NCBI GenBank assembly: GCA_029962745.1
Contig: CM057153.1
Location: forward strand, 40,950,373 to 41,014,372
Direction: 5' to 3'
Source: Echinometra lucunter
Lineage: Eukaryota; Echinodermata; Echinoidea; Camarodonta; Echinometridae
DNA length: 64,000 nucleotides
Position numbers and translations under genes: made by a program. The notes beneath the pieces are model-generated. The model was not told where the DNA came from and did not search any database. It was given only the letters and a program-made list of their open reading frames with translations. Each line of letters opens with the position of its first letter. Position 1 is the first letter of the stretch. Below are positions 11,744 through 25,000 of the stretch, piece after piece.

Positions 11744-14700
11744 AAGAAGTGGTGTGTTTTTGATATCATTTGGATTGTTAGCCCACAGACTACCGAATTT
11801 CCACATTCTTAAAGGCTTATTAAAAACAGGACCGACCTGGGTCCAGAAAGCAAAGGGTTAGTTACCGTAGGCATGAACTAGTGTGTTCACAGTAATTCAT
11901 ACTATTTCAGTGAGAAGTTAAATTCACCTACGTTTCGTCGATATTATTCACTGTGAACCAAAATGACCAAGCACCCGTGTATCATAAAAATGGAAATTTC
12001 AACTTCTGAATTGAAAGAGGAAGAAAAAATATACCGATGAGCTAGAAACAAATTAAATTAACAAGGACGGGCTGAGAAACAGCTCGAAACAGAGTATGTC
12101 TCTCAGAAGATATACTTTAAAGGTTGCATTAGAAGAAAGGGACATTATAGTAGCACTAAATTTCAAAATGGCGTAACAAACCAGCTTTAACTAAATAGGT
12201 TGGTGAAATGTGTAGAATGCAACTTCGATCAGCGACCTGTATTTAGGAGGTATTATACACGTATATCAAAGCGCTTCAAACGTTGACATACCTTTGGTTT
12301 TTATGATCAGATTATGACTTCTCGTGTGTACTTAACCCAAACATGTCAATTACAAACAAATAAATTGCCTACCTTTGAGTCTTGTCTTGTCTTCTCGGCA
12401 TTCATATTAGATGTATTTTATAGAGCAAACCAGAGGAGTGACTTACAGCCATAATGCATAACCCTATAGCTGCCTCATCGCGTCATTACCTCTTACCCCC
12501 CCCCCCCCCCCTCCACCTTACTACAGCATTGTACGAACTGCAATGTGCATGGTGCATTTCTGTGTAAAAGCAAATTATATGTGTCATAATATGGCAAGCT
12601 GGTCAGAGTTTATATTCCCATATCATATGTAAGATTATTAAAGCATATTACTATTTTAGTAGTATAATGCCCCATGATTTCCCGTCTATCTCACTGGAAT
12701 GTTTCTATCCATCTCGTTGATGATGGCAGTAAACAGGTAAACCAAATCTGTTACTCTAATGAGTTATGTAATCGAAGTTTCATTCAGAGAGTCATGTTTC
12801 TTACCATTGATCTGATGTGAATAAGTTCCCAATCTGGAAAATCAACCCATTATTTTGGTGATTATGCCACATGAATTGTTCCGAACCTTTCTACATGTTC
12901 TAAGGTGCAATTAAGCAAAAATCACAAAGAATTACTCCTCTTCCTGTTAATTATAACGCGGTTAATCAACGAAGAAAACTCAGTCTCTCTAATTGAAAAA
13001 TGTAGTTTATTTGACTTCTGCTTTCCAAGGATTTTACGAAGAAACGGACATTGGTGTGAGTAAATTCCTTCCTTCATCTTTTCCTTGTTTGACCACTGGT
13101 CAAGGCGGAAATCAAACGGACGGAATTAGGACCACGTCCGCCTTCAGGGCTACTTTACTGGTCACGCTATAACGATTCCTCTAGCTTGCTATCTTCGACA
13201 TGCCTCGAAGTGTAAAGGAAATGTTATCATTCCAAATCCAATAGCATTTTAGCGAATTAGATCATAAGTAGGAATGATGGGTGTAATAATGAAAACGAAA
13301 TCACTATGTGACTTCTTGGTAATAAGCACAATAAATTATTATTATTATCATCATCATCATCATCATCATCATAGAAAATGCTTAAAAGGTAGAACTCAAT
13401 GGGACTCTAATTATTGTACAATACTCAAAAGGCTGAATAATAGGATGTCTCAAGTATAAAGTGATCTTGCAAGGCTAAAATGACATGAACATGTCAACAC
13501 ACAAAATCCGTTTACTTCCTCACTTCCGCAAAACCTTTGTCTTTGTGTCTCCAACTGAAAGTCAATGTCATGATAATTTTTGTATGTTCCTGGAAATAAA
13601 GTAAGACAAATTATTAGAAAATATATGAATATCCTATTACTGAAATTCAAAGTACAATGAATTTGTTAACATAACATTACTGAGATAAAAATTGATGTGG
13701 AAACTAAAATGTATAGAGAAAAAGAAGAAGAATTATAGAATAGAAGAAGGAGAAGGAGAAGAAGAAGGAGGAGGAGGGGGAGGAGGAGGGGAGGAGGGGA
13801 GGAGGAGGAGGAAAAGGAAGAAAGAGGAGGAAAATGATAAGAAGAAAGAAGTAGCCTTACACAAACAGGAGAAAACAATGGAAGATGAAATATGATATGC
13901 ATTTATCATGTTTATTTAAGCCTTGTAGTTGAATTCTAGAATAAAAACATATTTTGGAGGTAGACAATATTTTGTTCATTTCACAACAATGAAAGATATA
14001 GTGTGGTCTTGGTTATTTTACATCTTTTACCCTAAAATGTTTGAAACTTTGTGAGTTTCTTACGCAAAGTCAGCTACATATATAAATTTCAATATTGCCC
14101 TGCTTACACATGGTGACTGGGGGAGGGGGAGGGGGGGGGGGGTCTGAATTATATAGCCCCTCATTCCTTATTTGAAAATTGAATTAGATTCTTGCCATTT
14201 CAAGTTTGACATGGACATTCGTGATATTTTCTGTTAATTGACCTAAGCACGTGGATACCTCAGGGACATTAAAACAATAGAGAGGATAATGTTACGTAAT
14301 GATTGGTCGACCTGACGTTGTACGTGACGTAACAAAGTGCAACCGGTAGTGTTTCAACGGATATCGTTCTATCTCGTGTCAACAGAACTTTATCAAAAAT
14401 ACAGAAGAATGTTTTTTAAATAAATACAAAGAAACCTGACGGAAAATGACCAATGGAAGTCTACTACCTAGCATTCTTTATCTCTATGCTCATACCAGGG
14501 TTCTGTTTCTGAACAGACCAATTAAAATAAAGAGGAGAGATAAATGAATGAATGAATAAGTGAATTAATCAAAAATTAGGTAAGTCAAAAGGTAAAATAA
14601 TGAATTAATTAGTGAAACAATGAACGAACAGAGTTTGAACGAATGAATAAATGAAAATATACTGCCCATTCCTGTAAATCGTTGCAATAGATCCTCAAAG

Positions 14701-16700
14701 TGATTTGTGAATATGAAGAGGGTGACATAAAGATAGGTTGGGGAAAGCCCTCAAGCCTACCTATGTGCTTTACTCTATTTTGCAACCTGCATTAGCCTAT
14801 GCTATACGGAATTGTGAAATGGGTTTATATTATTAAGAACAAAGTGGACATGCGGATGCACTCTCTGCAAAAAATATTTAGCGCTGAAGCTCTTGTTTAT
14901 AAAAGGAAATATATGACCAGATTGGTCAGAAAGTTTTTTAAACTGACAACAGTTTAACGACGTATACCTTGATTCATTGTAGGATAATGACCTTGAAACG
15001 GGATGTATGTATTGGTATACATGTATAGTTATATGATGTTTCTTTAGAGAATGATCATTGTGGACTCGTCTGATTTGAGTGGACCTTACTAGTTGGTAAG
15101 TGCAATCTGACATTTAGTTCGATAAAGACTTGAAACTTCGGCTGAGATCTTAGATATAATCCTATATTACAAACCGTATTTTAATTTGTGGTATAATAAC
15201 CTGCACGGGGCATTCCAGGGATTTTTTTTTTGGGGGGGGGGGGGGGGGGTGTTGAAGTGTGAAATGAGTTCTGGCTGCAAATTGCTTAATATATTAGCCT
15301 ATACATTTTAGAATAAATGTCCTATATTCAGGATATTTTGCGCCCAAATCCAAATTCATTTATAAGATGTACGACGTGCAGTATACATTTCTATTTGGAG
15401 CGGAGGAAGCCCGAATATTACAACTCGATCGCAGCTAATTTCTATTTCGTCCGTTATTCGTTCAGTGTGCATGAATTTGTGTTTAGCATGCTTAGGCCCT
15501 ATATAGGTTTTTTTTTATTGAAAGGGATACAAAAAGCCACAAAAGGAAAACCAAAGTAGATCAGAGAGCTAGTAATGAAAGCGGATGAATGATGGAAAAT
15601 GTGCGGTCCAGAGGGGTAGCGGAACGTCGGGTTCGTAAGGGAAGTGGTGGGGGCATGGGGGGGGGGGCCCTTTTATTTGCATCCCAACTTAGCATGCTTA
15701 GGGTGGTTGAGCCCGACGTTCTGCTGCCTATGGATAGGTCATTTCTAAACTTTCCGACTCTCAAAAAGTTTCTTTATAAAAGTACAGTCTTTCAATAGAA
15801 CGACGTTGAAAATGAGATACTTGCAATCATACTTGATAAGTGATAGAATGTTATGCTCTTACATACTATGTGAATACAGTAGACCTATAATAATCAGCAC
15901 AACTACCAAAAATTCCTTACTGAATTCCTTGTTCTAACAAATGGAAACACAAAGGAAGAGAGAAGAATATAAAGCTTGACCACCAGTTCATATAATTCAT
16001 TTCACATATTTTTCTCTGTTCATTGAACTTAATCTTTCTTTTTTAAATAGCCAATCAGAATTGTAAGCATTTTGCCAGTCACCAACAAATCCATGTTGAT
16101 TATTTATGCTAAGTCATACATTAATAAACAACCAACTTCCTTATTAAAATTATTTGATATATATGGATGAAATAATGATATGACTATCTTTCTATTTCCA
16201 ATATTCGAAGGACCATGCATGTTTTTAATTCGCTTCAGTAGGAGTTGCATGTTCTAAAGAATCGTAACGTCATCAATGTTTGATGTGCAGTCATTATGGT
16301 TTCACTGATAAATATATTAATATTTCACCACATCAAAATACTCACCTGTGTTTTCTAAACCTGCAATGAAATTCCTCATTCCTAAGAAATTCAAATAGCT
16401 AGGAACAAGTTGTGATGAACGCCAGTAATAATTAATCTCATCGAGCCCATGTCATTCTTTTCTGCTACAGATTGATAAACACTCTTTGTTGTTGTTTGTT
16501 TGTTTGATATTTTTATGATGAGAAGTTTGATTTAATCGTTTTCTTCACTTTTCTGTATTTTGTAAGGAAATGTTCCAGTGTAGATGTAATCACTGAAATC
16601 TAGTCTTTCTTGTTTGTTCCACAAATCCTCCAGCGATGATTGCTCCTCGTCATTTGCATTTCAAACCTTAACTCCTGGATCACCAAACAGAAAAACGTTT
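11744..16700. other. Gene-free stretch
   Basis: No gene recognised. It holds simple repeats ((ATT)(ATC)n at 13335-13371, an AGG/GAA-rich tract at 13736-13838, C or G runs at 12498, 14128, 15231 and 15660) and a cluster of CRE-like sites at 14288-14336. A 17-bp inverted pair (agcggaacgtcgggttc near 15618 and its mirrored copy near 15709) flanks a G-run. Confidence 0.5.
14288..14336. promoter_or_regulatory. Cluster of ACGT-core (CRE/bZIP-like) sites
   Basis: TGTTACGTAATGATTGG and GACGTTGTACGTGACGTAACA carry four ACGT cores within 50 bases. The outer TGTTACGT and ACGTAACA are exact mirror copies, and an ATTGG (inverted CCAAT) lies between. Such cores bind bZIP factors, but function here is inference. 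Confidence 0.3.
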
Positions 16701-16915
16701 TTTTTTTTTAAGTATGTGTTTTATTAGCTTTCCAGTCACATATGATCACAATATTTACCTGTTATTGGTAATAATTTGACAAAGATCAAGAAAATAACAG
16801 TGATAAAAAAGTGACAAGAAGTTACACAACTCAAAACAATAAAGGAGCCACCGCAGATTATTATACAGGGGAGCAGAGCTCTCCCAAAGACCTCCACGCC
16901 CCACACCGACCCCGG
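16700..16915 (-). mobile_element. Dispersed retroposon-like repeat (family B), copy 1
   Basis: This stretch is closely similar to 30955-31170. Shared blocks include gtgttttattagctttcca, tattggtaataatttgacaa, agatcaagaaaataacagtg, gacaagaagttacacaactc and cccaaagacctccacgcccc. Read on the minus strand, the element begins with a GC-rich head (ccggggtcggtgtggggcgt) and ends in an A-rich tail (here poly-A, poly-T on the plus strand), as a SINE or a short LINE end would. Confidence 0.75.
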
Positions 16916-17656
16916 TCAAACACAAAACCTAACCATAACCCTACTCCTAACTTAAATCCAAGTAGCAACCTTAACCATATCCCTTTAACTAAAGCCCGGA
17001 ACATTTCACCGGAGCGTATGTTGAGCACTCGAGCTATTTTTTTTTCTCATCATCACGATCATATTCGGTTGGAAGATGAAAAATTTGCGAATTTCTATAA
17101 ACAACATGATTTACTCGTATCTTGTCGACAGTCCTGTACTGTACATTATACAATAGTTATCATCTAAACCCAATCAAGCGGGTGCTGCAGGATTGTTTTT
17201 TCATTTGTTTTATTTTATTTTTTGTTTTTGCCTTTTTGTTCTACCCCCCGGGCTCTATCGAAGTATCTTGCAGGCTGCTCATTTTTAAAAATTTGTATGG
17301 ATGCACGGGCGTAATCACAAGCAAGCAAAACACGATTTTTTTTAAAACATCATTTACATTTTCAAATATCAGCTGCATTTTCAAAAACTTTCATCTTTAA
17401 GGTTAGATATTACTGGCTATCCAGTGGGCGAGGTTTAGTCTGAAGGTACTGCTCTTATCACGGTGATCCATCATCTGAGCGGGAGCCCAAGACAAGAGGC
17501 TCCCGAAACTCAGGGCCTAGAGCTAGAGGTGATGGCCTCTCAGGTAGGCATGGTATATAGGCAGGTGTTATAGGTGGAGGGGTAGTAAAACAGAAGGAAA
17601 AAGAGGGTATAGAGAAAAATAGGAGAGGAGGGGTTGTGGAGAAGGATGCAGAGGGG

Positions 17657-17657
<1 letters not shown>

Positions 17658-17708
<51 letters not shown>
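17658..17708 (+). repeat. (GA)n microsatellite
   Basis: An uninterrupted GA dinucleotide run of about 50 bases. Confidence 0.95.
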
Positions 17709-17710
<2 letters not shown>

Positions 17711-20480
17711 AGGGGATGGGGTAGGGGTGAGTGAGGGGAGGCAGACAGGTATACAGAGCTAATTAATTCTTTGTGTTATTTCACTGCTATAATGATGCTA
17801 CAAGTTACACGCTTCCACAATCCATACTGGATCCAAAAGTTGAGAATGATACATCCCAACCCAAAAGTAATGGAAATAATTATTATTTAGAGACTACCAC
17901 TCGTTCTTTCTTCCAAGTTTCGACCAATTTACTAATTCTGGTATCATTCATATAACAAAATCGAGTGCATTAACAGTCTGGATGCATATACACCTACACC
18001 GTCGGGAGATAGATGGATATAAAAGATAAAGAGAGAAGTGGCGGGGGTTCCCCTTCAGAATTAGAAGTGGACCAATAATGGAATTGATTTTTAGGTTTAT
18101 CTGATAAGATTTGACCAAGATGAAGAGGCAATTACTTTCCACCTCTCCCATCCCACACACCATCTAAAATCTCTCCCTTCCTCCCTTCGTTTCTTCCTCC
18201 CACCCTCTCTCTCTAGGTTCTTTCTTTCTTCGTTCTTTCTTCCTTTGTCAGACAAAGACGTTATTCCTGGTCAGATTGTATGATCATAATCGTATCCCTT
18301 TGTAACACCCCTCCTCTCAGCATCAATAGTCGGTCCAAATTTCGAGTGAGAGATGGATGTGGAAAAGGATTGCATCATTTTCTTTTTATGTTGCCTCCCT
18401 CTCTGTATTTCTCTTTCAATTTCTTGACTTTTCTTATCCTTCTTATTGATCATTTTCACCTTTTTTTTTATTAAGGAAAGTCTTCCCCATGGCTATAGCA
18501 ACGCCATGACCACGTTGACCCTGTTGATGACATGATAATGGTTTGATCTATGTCATAACTGGTTTGTCTCCCAGACCCTATACCAACCACCGGTGGTAGT
18601 TAGAGAGCCACTGAGGGGTAATTTGTTGCCCCAATGTCATGTTACACTGTCAAGGGAGTGGGTATGTATGTGGTAGCGATGTCATCATACAATGAACAAC
18701 AAGCCCACATGATAGATGAACCCTCAATGCAACCATCATTATTGAGTCAAGCCAGATCATATCCCGACAGGTCAGCCAAGACTCGATCCAACGGGTCCAC
18801 TGTTTCGAGAAAACACAGGCTTTCATCAACTCACTTTCCTCACCTTGTTAGGAGACAAATACAGTCATTTTCTTGCTAGAACATAACATGTAGAATAAAG
18901 ACCATTTTTTTAAAAAAGAAGTTGTTAATTTGAAGCTTACCGAAATGAATCGTTTGGGAGGTATGTTACAAGATAATCACGCACGTAGGCCTAAAATGTC
19001 CACGAAGGGGGGGGGGGGGCAGTCAGTATATAATTCCTGTACACACCCGTGACCACGGGTTTTCCTAAACCACCCTTAACGAGTTTTATCCAGTGGTCAA
19101 AACCACCCCCTTTTCGATTATATTTTTAGCCTCTTCTCGAAAAATTTACTCCCTAAACGAGTGTAACCCCCCTGAACATACCTTAAACAAAATTAATAAT
19201 GGTAAAAACTACCCCTTTTCGAGTTTTGAGCCTCTTATCGAGTAATTTACCCCCTAAACGAGTATAACCCCTTTGAACATACCTTAAATAAATACGAGGA
19301 TACACAAAGTCCAGACTGAGGATGGAGTAAAGGATACTCTAAACACTGACACCCCCCCCCCCCCTTTTCCTTATATTTTGTTGGCCTTTATTGGCACCCT
19401 AAATTTCGTGTGACGCGCGTGATGCGCCTTATAACGGGCAAAACTACCATTTTCACGCTTTTTTTCTGGTCGCCCGTGTGTACAGCAATATATTTGACTG
19501 CCCCACCCCCCTCGGGGTGCACTCCTCCTTTTTTTTTTGCTGAAACACATGACACAGTTCGACTCCAATATGCCTTGAATCCCAATAATTATATAAAATT
19601 TATCATGCCCCTTTGACAGTTGGTTCCCGGTTCCCCAATGTCTAGAGCAATTTCTGTAAGTATCTTACGCCCCTTTAAAGAGCCATGGCAGAGGAAGACA
19701 AAGGGGTTTGAAAGCAGATGAAAATGGTTTGGATGAGACTTCTTCTCTGACGGTCTTCCGCTTCACTTATCTAACACAACATGCATCTGTCGCATTCTCC
19801 TCATTCATTTGCTTGAGATAAGATGAAAAGCCGAGTCAAGGATTTGATTGGCACAGTTATGCCAACTTAATGGACAACCCACTTTCACATGTTCAGACCA
19901 TATAAGCAGTTACACATGCATAGACACTGCAAAAGAAGAAATCCATCTTGCCTCATCATAATTGAAAGGGACGAGTCCCTGTCTCCAAATTTGCAGTGAC
20001 GCAAGTCGTTGAAATCCTGGATATTTCATTTCAGTGAGAAGGGATGCTGTAATGGGTCCGTTCCTTGTAAAGCGTCGCCATCATTTCGTTGGTAGCAGTT
20101 CTTGAGGAATCACCTTGCACCATCAATGTCAAGCATAAAAGTCTATAAGCTTGAACTGGTATACCTCCATTATGAGATTCATGGAAGTATTAAAATGCCA
20201 CATATTTCATCCCCTTCCCTTGTTTCTAGGATTTAAGTTATTTTACCCTTGAATTGTGTTTGACAAATAGAAGTAAGCAGAAAATTTCATAGCGGTGACA
20301 AGGGAGACAAAAACCCTAATTTTCTTTAATGACATTTTCTTAATACAGTTTGATCCTGTAAACCCTAAGTTTTGTCTCCACGATGTCACATGAGTTATTC
20401 GCCCTCATATTTCACTTACTTTGATTTATCATGATAGACTTTGATAATTATCGTCATCAAAATAATAGTTGGTATGTATG
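17709..20480. other. Gene-free stretch
   Basis: No gene recognised. A diverged duplication lies at about 19075-19290: the phrases ctaaacgagt(g/a)taacccc and gaacataccttaaa each occur twice about 120 bases apart. C and G runs occur at 19008 and 19351. Open frames such as 18634-18879 show no familiar motif. Confidence 0.5.
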
Positions 20481-20489
20481 TCACACCTG

Positions 20490-20680
20490 ACACTCATGGC
20501 GTTCCTCTGTTATTACACCGGTTTCAGCATTGCTGCCACTTCGAAGCTCTAGTATTTCAAGGAAATTCTTCCTACCAGGTACCCATTAACCATACCTGGG
20601 TGGAGAGTGGCAAACCTAGATAAATGTCTTGCCAAAAGACATTAATGCAGAGGCGAGACTCAAATCGCTGCCCATTTGAT
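20490..20680 (-). mobile_element. tRNA-derived SINE, minus strand, 5'-truncated
   Basis: The reverse complement carries the SINE blocks atgtcttttggcaagacatt, cactctccacccaggtatgg, atgggtacctggtagg and aatttccttgaaatact. The head diverges beyond the B-box region at about 20677, shortly before the assembly gap. Confidence 0.8.
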
Positions 20681-20746
20681 TATCATCATCAGTCGCACTT
20701 CAATATTGAGTATCCCATCATTAACCACTATCACAACCATCGTCTC

Positions 20747-21246
20747 NNNNNNNNNNNNNNNNNNNNNNNNNNNNNNNNNNNNNNNNNNNNNNNNNNNNNN
20801 NNNNNNNNNNNNNNNNNNNNNNNNNNNNNNNNNNNNNNNNNNNNNNNNNNNNNNNNNNNNNNNNNNNNNNNNNNNNNNNNNNNNNNNNNNNNNNNNNNNN
20901 NNNNNNNNNNNNNNNNNNNNNNNNNNNNNNNNNNNNNNNNNNNNNNNNNNNNNNNNNNNNNNNNNNNNNNNNNNNNNNNNNNNNNNNNNNNNNNNNNNNN
21001 NNNNNNNNNNNNNNNNNNNNNNNNNNNNNNNNNNNNNNNNNNNNNNNNNNNNNNNNNNNNNNNNNNNNNNNNNNNNNNNNNNNNNNNNNNNNNNNNNNNN
21101 NNNNNNNNNNNNNNNNNNNNNNNNNNNNNNNNNNNNNNNNNNNNNNNNNNNNNNNNNNNNNNNNNNNNNNNNNNNNNNNNNNNNNNNNNNNNNNNNNNNN
21201 NNNNNNNNNNNNNNNNNNNNNNNNNNNNNNNNNNNNNNNNNNNNNN
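20747..21246. other. Assembly gap, 500 N
   Basis: Exactly 500 undetermined bases. The round number implies a placeholder of unknown true length. It lies between a SINE fragment and a long trinucleotide array, both likely causes of assembly failure. Confidence 0.99.
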
Positions 21247-21294
21247 TAACCCCCCAAGGAAAGAAGACCAACAAGATGAAAAGCAATTTAGTCC

Positions 21295-21600
21295 TAAACT
21301 ACTACCACTACTACCACTACTACCACTACTACTACCACTACTACCACTACTACCACTACTACCACTACTACCACTACTACCACTACTACCACTACTACCA
21401 CTACTACCGCTACTACCGCTACTACCGCTACTACCGCTACTACCGCTACTACCGCTACTACCGCTACTACCGCTACTACCGCTACTACCGCTACTACTAC
21501 TACTACTACTACCATTATTACTATTGCTGTTACTATTATCAATTCTACTACTACAGTTACTTCTACTATTACTAACTTTACTACTAATACTACTACAACG
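21295..21600 (+). repeat. (ACT/ACC/CCG-variant) trinucleotide array
   Basis: A long array of the hexamer ACCACT, changing at about 21408 to ACCGCT, then to pure (ACT)n and decayed copies. Long Leu-Pro, Tyr-His or Val-Ala open frames are artefacts of the repeat. Confidence 0.97.
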
Positions 21601-21649
21601 TCCGACTCACTGTTAACTGGTAAATTTATTGCAAATGCATGGTAGAACT

Positions 21650-21650
<1 letters not shown>

Positions 21651-21693
<43 letters not shown>

Positions 21694-22003
21694 TCTCTCT
21701 CTCTCTTCTTTCTCTTTTTTTTTTTAGTACATAGTGCTTTCTTTGTGTGTGAGCATTTTCCTTTCTTTTTGGTATTGGTGGTGGTGGTGATGGTGCTGTT
21801 GTTGTTCTTGTTGGCGGTGGTGGTGATGGTCCTGTTGTTGTTGGTGGTGGTGGTGATGATGATGTTTATGTTGTTGTTTTTGTTGCTGGTCTTGGCATTC
21901 CTGTTGTTGTTTTTAGTAGTATAGCAGCAGAAATAGGAGAAGTAGAAGTAGTAGTGGTGGTGGTGGTGGTGGTGGTGGTGGTGGTGGTGGTGGTGGTGGT
22001 AGC

Positions 22004-22079
<76 letters not shown>

Positions 22080-22092
22080 ATAGTAGTAGTTG
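21651..22092 (+). repeat. Compound microsatellites (CT)n, (GTT/GGT)n, (GTG)n, (GTA)n
   Basis: (CT)n at 21651-21690, degenerate GTT/GGT at 21770-21915, pure (GTG)n at 21955-21999 and (GTA)n to about 22092. With 21295-21600 this makes one of the largest microsatellite clusters in the window. Confidence 0.95.
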
Positions 22093-25000
22093 TTGTAGTG
22101 TTAATAATAAAATATTTCTTTTATTGCGTATTATCGCTTTAAAATGTCTTATTATGCTAGTTTGTTTCAGAAATTATCCCTTTTATCAATGGGCCTTACT
22201 TTTCTTATCTCTCATTCTGAATTTTCCTTCGTCATTCACAAAGATTACCATGATAAAGGCAAAGATGATGCTCCCCATTCTTAATCACAATACTCTAAGC
22301 TGACATGAATTCCTCAAAAGAATTGCTAAATATCCTGCTTGTACAGGTAAGCTACAATCATAATCTTCAATTCATTTTGAGCTGGCATAATCTGTTTGGT
22401 ATATATGACTGCCTCATGTAGATCACACTTATTGACGTTTAGAATTAAATGGCATATCACTAGAATTTTCCAGTTATGCATATGAAGAATTGGGGATATA
22501 ATATACTATAGATTGTATTTATCTTCCTTCATACAATATAAATCAAAGCAATAATACCATCACATTTATGCTCTTGAATTAGGTGCTTACATGCTAACCA
22601 AAGTAAAGAGAATACACTGATTTTAGTCATTTAAATGAAGGCATGACGACGTTCTTGCTTGCGTCAATTTGCAATGTATAACCCTCAAAATAATGGTTAA
22701 ATCGTAATTATGCTGGGCTATATTTAACTTTCGATTTGTTTAAAATAATCATTATGCAGTTCACCACACGATTACGCTGCAAAAAATCGAACGAGAATAA
22801 TACAAAGCCTTGAACTAATATGACTTGTCAACAAAGAACTAATTAGAGTTTGATCTCGGACCACAAGCCATCTTCTTTTATTTTCTTTTGTATGACAGCA
22901 TGATAATGAGTGACTCTCTTCGTTTCGAGTGACTTAATTGATTTCTCAAACTAATGTTTACGTACCTGCTTTTTTTTTCGGTAGTGATCGATAAAGGATG
23001 ATGGTTTTTACTTAAGACATATTTGTTTTGACCTTTGACATTAAAATGCAGCTTTGGAAGAAAAACTTTTTAAAAATCACTGATTGATTTATGAAAAGAC
23101 ATAAAGATAGGGAAAATACGGTCAGGGCTCATTCTTAAGTGGAATGAATGATAATGATCAAAGGTTAATTAGCAGTTTACCATAATCTTTCCTGCAGGGT
23201 GTGGAGCCTAAATTTGATTTCAATATTTTGTCCCACATGAATCTTTGTGATTTACCTATATACTCATTAGCCATTCCAGAAGAATCCCTCAAATAACTCA
23301 TGATGAAATAATAATATCAAAAATTTTGTAGTTTTTTTTTATTAAAATGACATTGGCTTGTCGTAGGTCCTTGATTTATGAATTGATTGGTGGTCATCAT
23401 GGGTGACCTACTTAGGTAATGTACTTATTAACTCTAAAAAATCATATTACGAAATACCTCGTGATGAATGTGATTGTGATAAATGTTCGTTTGTGGGCAA
23501 TTTGGCTACAAGCCTTAGTAACAATCAAAGCATATTTAAAAGGGGTGCAAGAGGGTAATTTACCCCTCCTGGTTGATTTTCGACCTGAGATGATAATGCA
23601 GCGAGGGTGTAAGTTGATGATTAAAGTCATTGATTGTCATATTGATGTTAGGAACGCACGTATAAACTACTACACGTTCTTCAACGAGGGCGCCCAAGTG
23701 TGTATTGCTTGCCATGGATATTCATGACTGAGGTACTTCACGCCTCCTGAGACTGCATGGGTTATCGATACGCCACTAATAATTAATTTTGAGCTACCAA
23801 ATCTATTCGCTTGACATGCTTTTATCTAAGAAAAAAGCTGGCTTGGTAGAATAAGATTCATCAAACCGATTAATGAAACATTTAGTTTGGGGCTCCTGAA
23901 AGGACATGAGAGTCTACAAGCATTTTATCACGACTCCGTGAGGAAAGTTTAAAATGATCTTAAATTGTATCTGAATATCAAAATACACATGAATGTTGTC
24001 TGAAGCTCCGAGTTAGTAATAATTTAGATAGTAAATGACTGTAGATCCTATATCTAAAGCACCATGTACAAAAGATTTGGAAGAGTCATGGGCGAAATTT
24101 CAGACAAATGAAAAACTAAGAAGCAGCGATTCTCGGTCGAACGTTAAACTAAATGCTGTATGATGCACCATTATCATGATTATTAAACCAAAGAGGTAAA
24201 GAGGTATTTATTTGAACCACAATGCTACAAAATAACAGATTTTAGGAAAAATTTAAATGCTGCGAACAGAGTTGGTAAATAATCATTAATATGATTCCAT
24301 TGTTTACATATCAAAAAATGTACTCGCAAAAGTCTCCTTTGAAAGGTTTGACTCTAGAAAATATATCATAGAAAGGCGACCGGTTATTTTAACAGAAGTT
24401 GGAATAAAACTCCCTTTGAAGGAGGCAATGAATCCAATCTTCATGCAATACAAAATATTGTATAACAAAGGAGAGGGAATAAAAAGTGAGCACTGAAGAC
24501 TGAGTAAAGAGAGGGGGGAGTGAGAGATAAGGGGAGAGAGTGGGGGGGGGCGGAGAGAAATGGAGGGGGTGATAATGAGAAAGGGTTGGTCCTTCAAAAT
24601 AATATTGAAATGTCAAAACGAACAAGATGAACTCTCCGCGGTCAAACAAGGGTATTAGTTCACTGGCGCAGTTTCATTATCATGCTATTCTTAGTGGTCA
24701 ATCGTACGACTTGTGATGTCAAATAGTCCATCGGCTATTCTATCTGAAATCCAACCGATTGCTTTCTCTTCGAAATAATAACATTTTCGATCGGAATGGC
24801 GGAAACTGCTCATGGTTTAATTTCCTTTCCCTGTTCTCTCTTTTTCAGGGGCTTTCGTGCGAGCGAGAAGTGAAACGGTTCGATAAGAAACGTGTTTAGA
24901 TTGTCAATTGCTTGCATTGGGACAGATGGATAGTACTTTGAGATTTCTGCTTGTTTGTGAATTCCTTATCAAGATTGTGATTTCTTCTTAATGGAAGTGA

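Noticed and set aside
20624..21616. Long open frames across the first N gap
   Set aside because: Frames include 500 undetermined bases and a trinucleotide array; there is no evidence of coding.
23419..23727. 102-codon open frame
   Set aside because: No recognisable motif, no splice support, and a competing minus-strand frame over the same bases.
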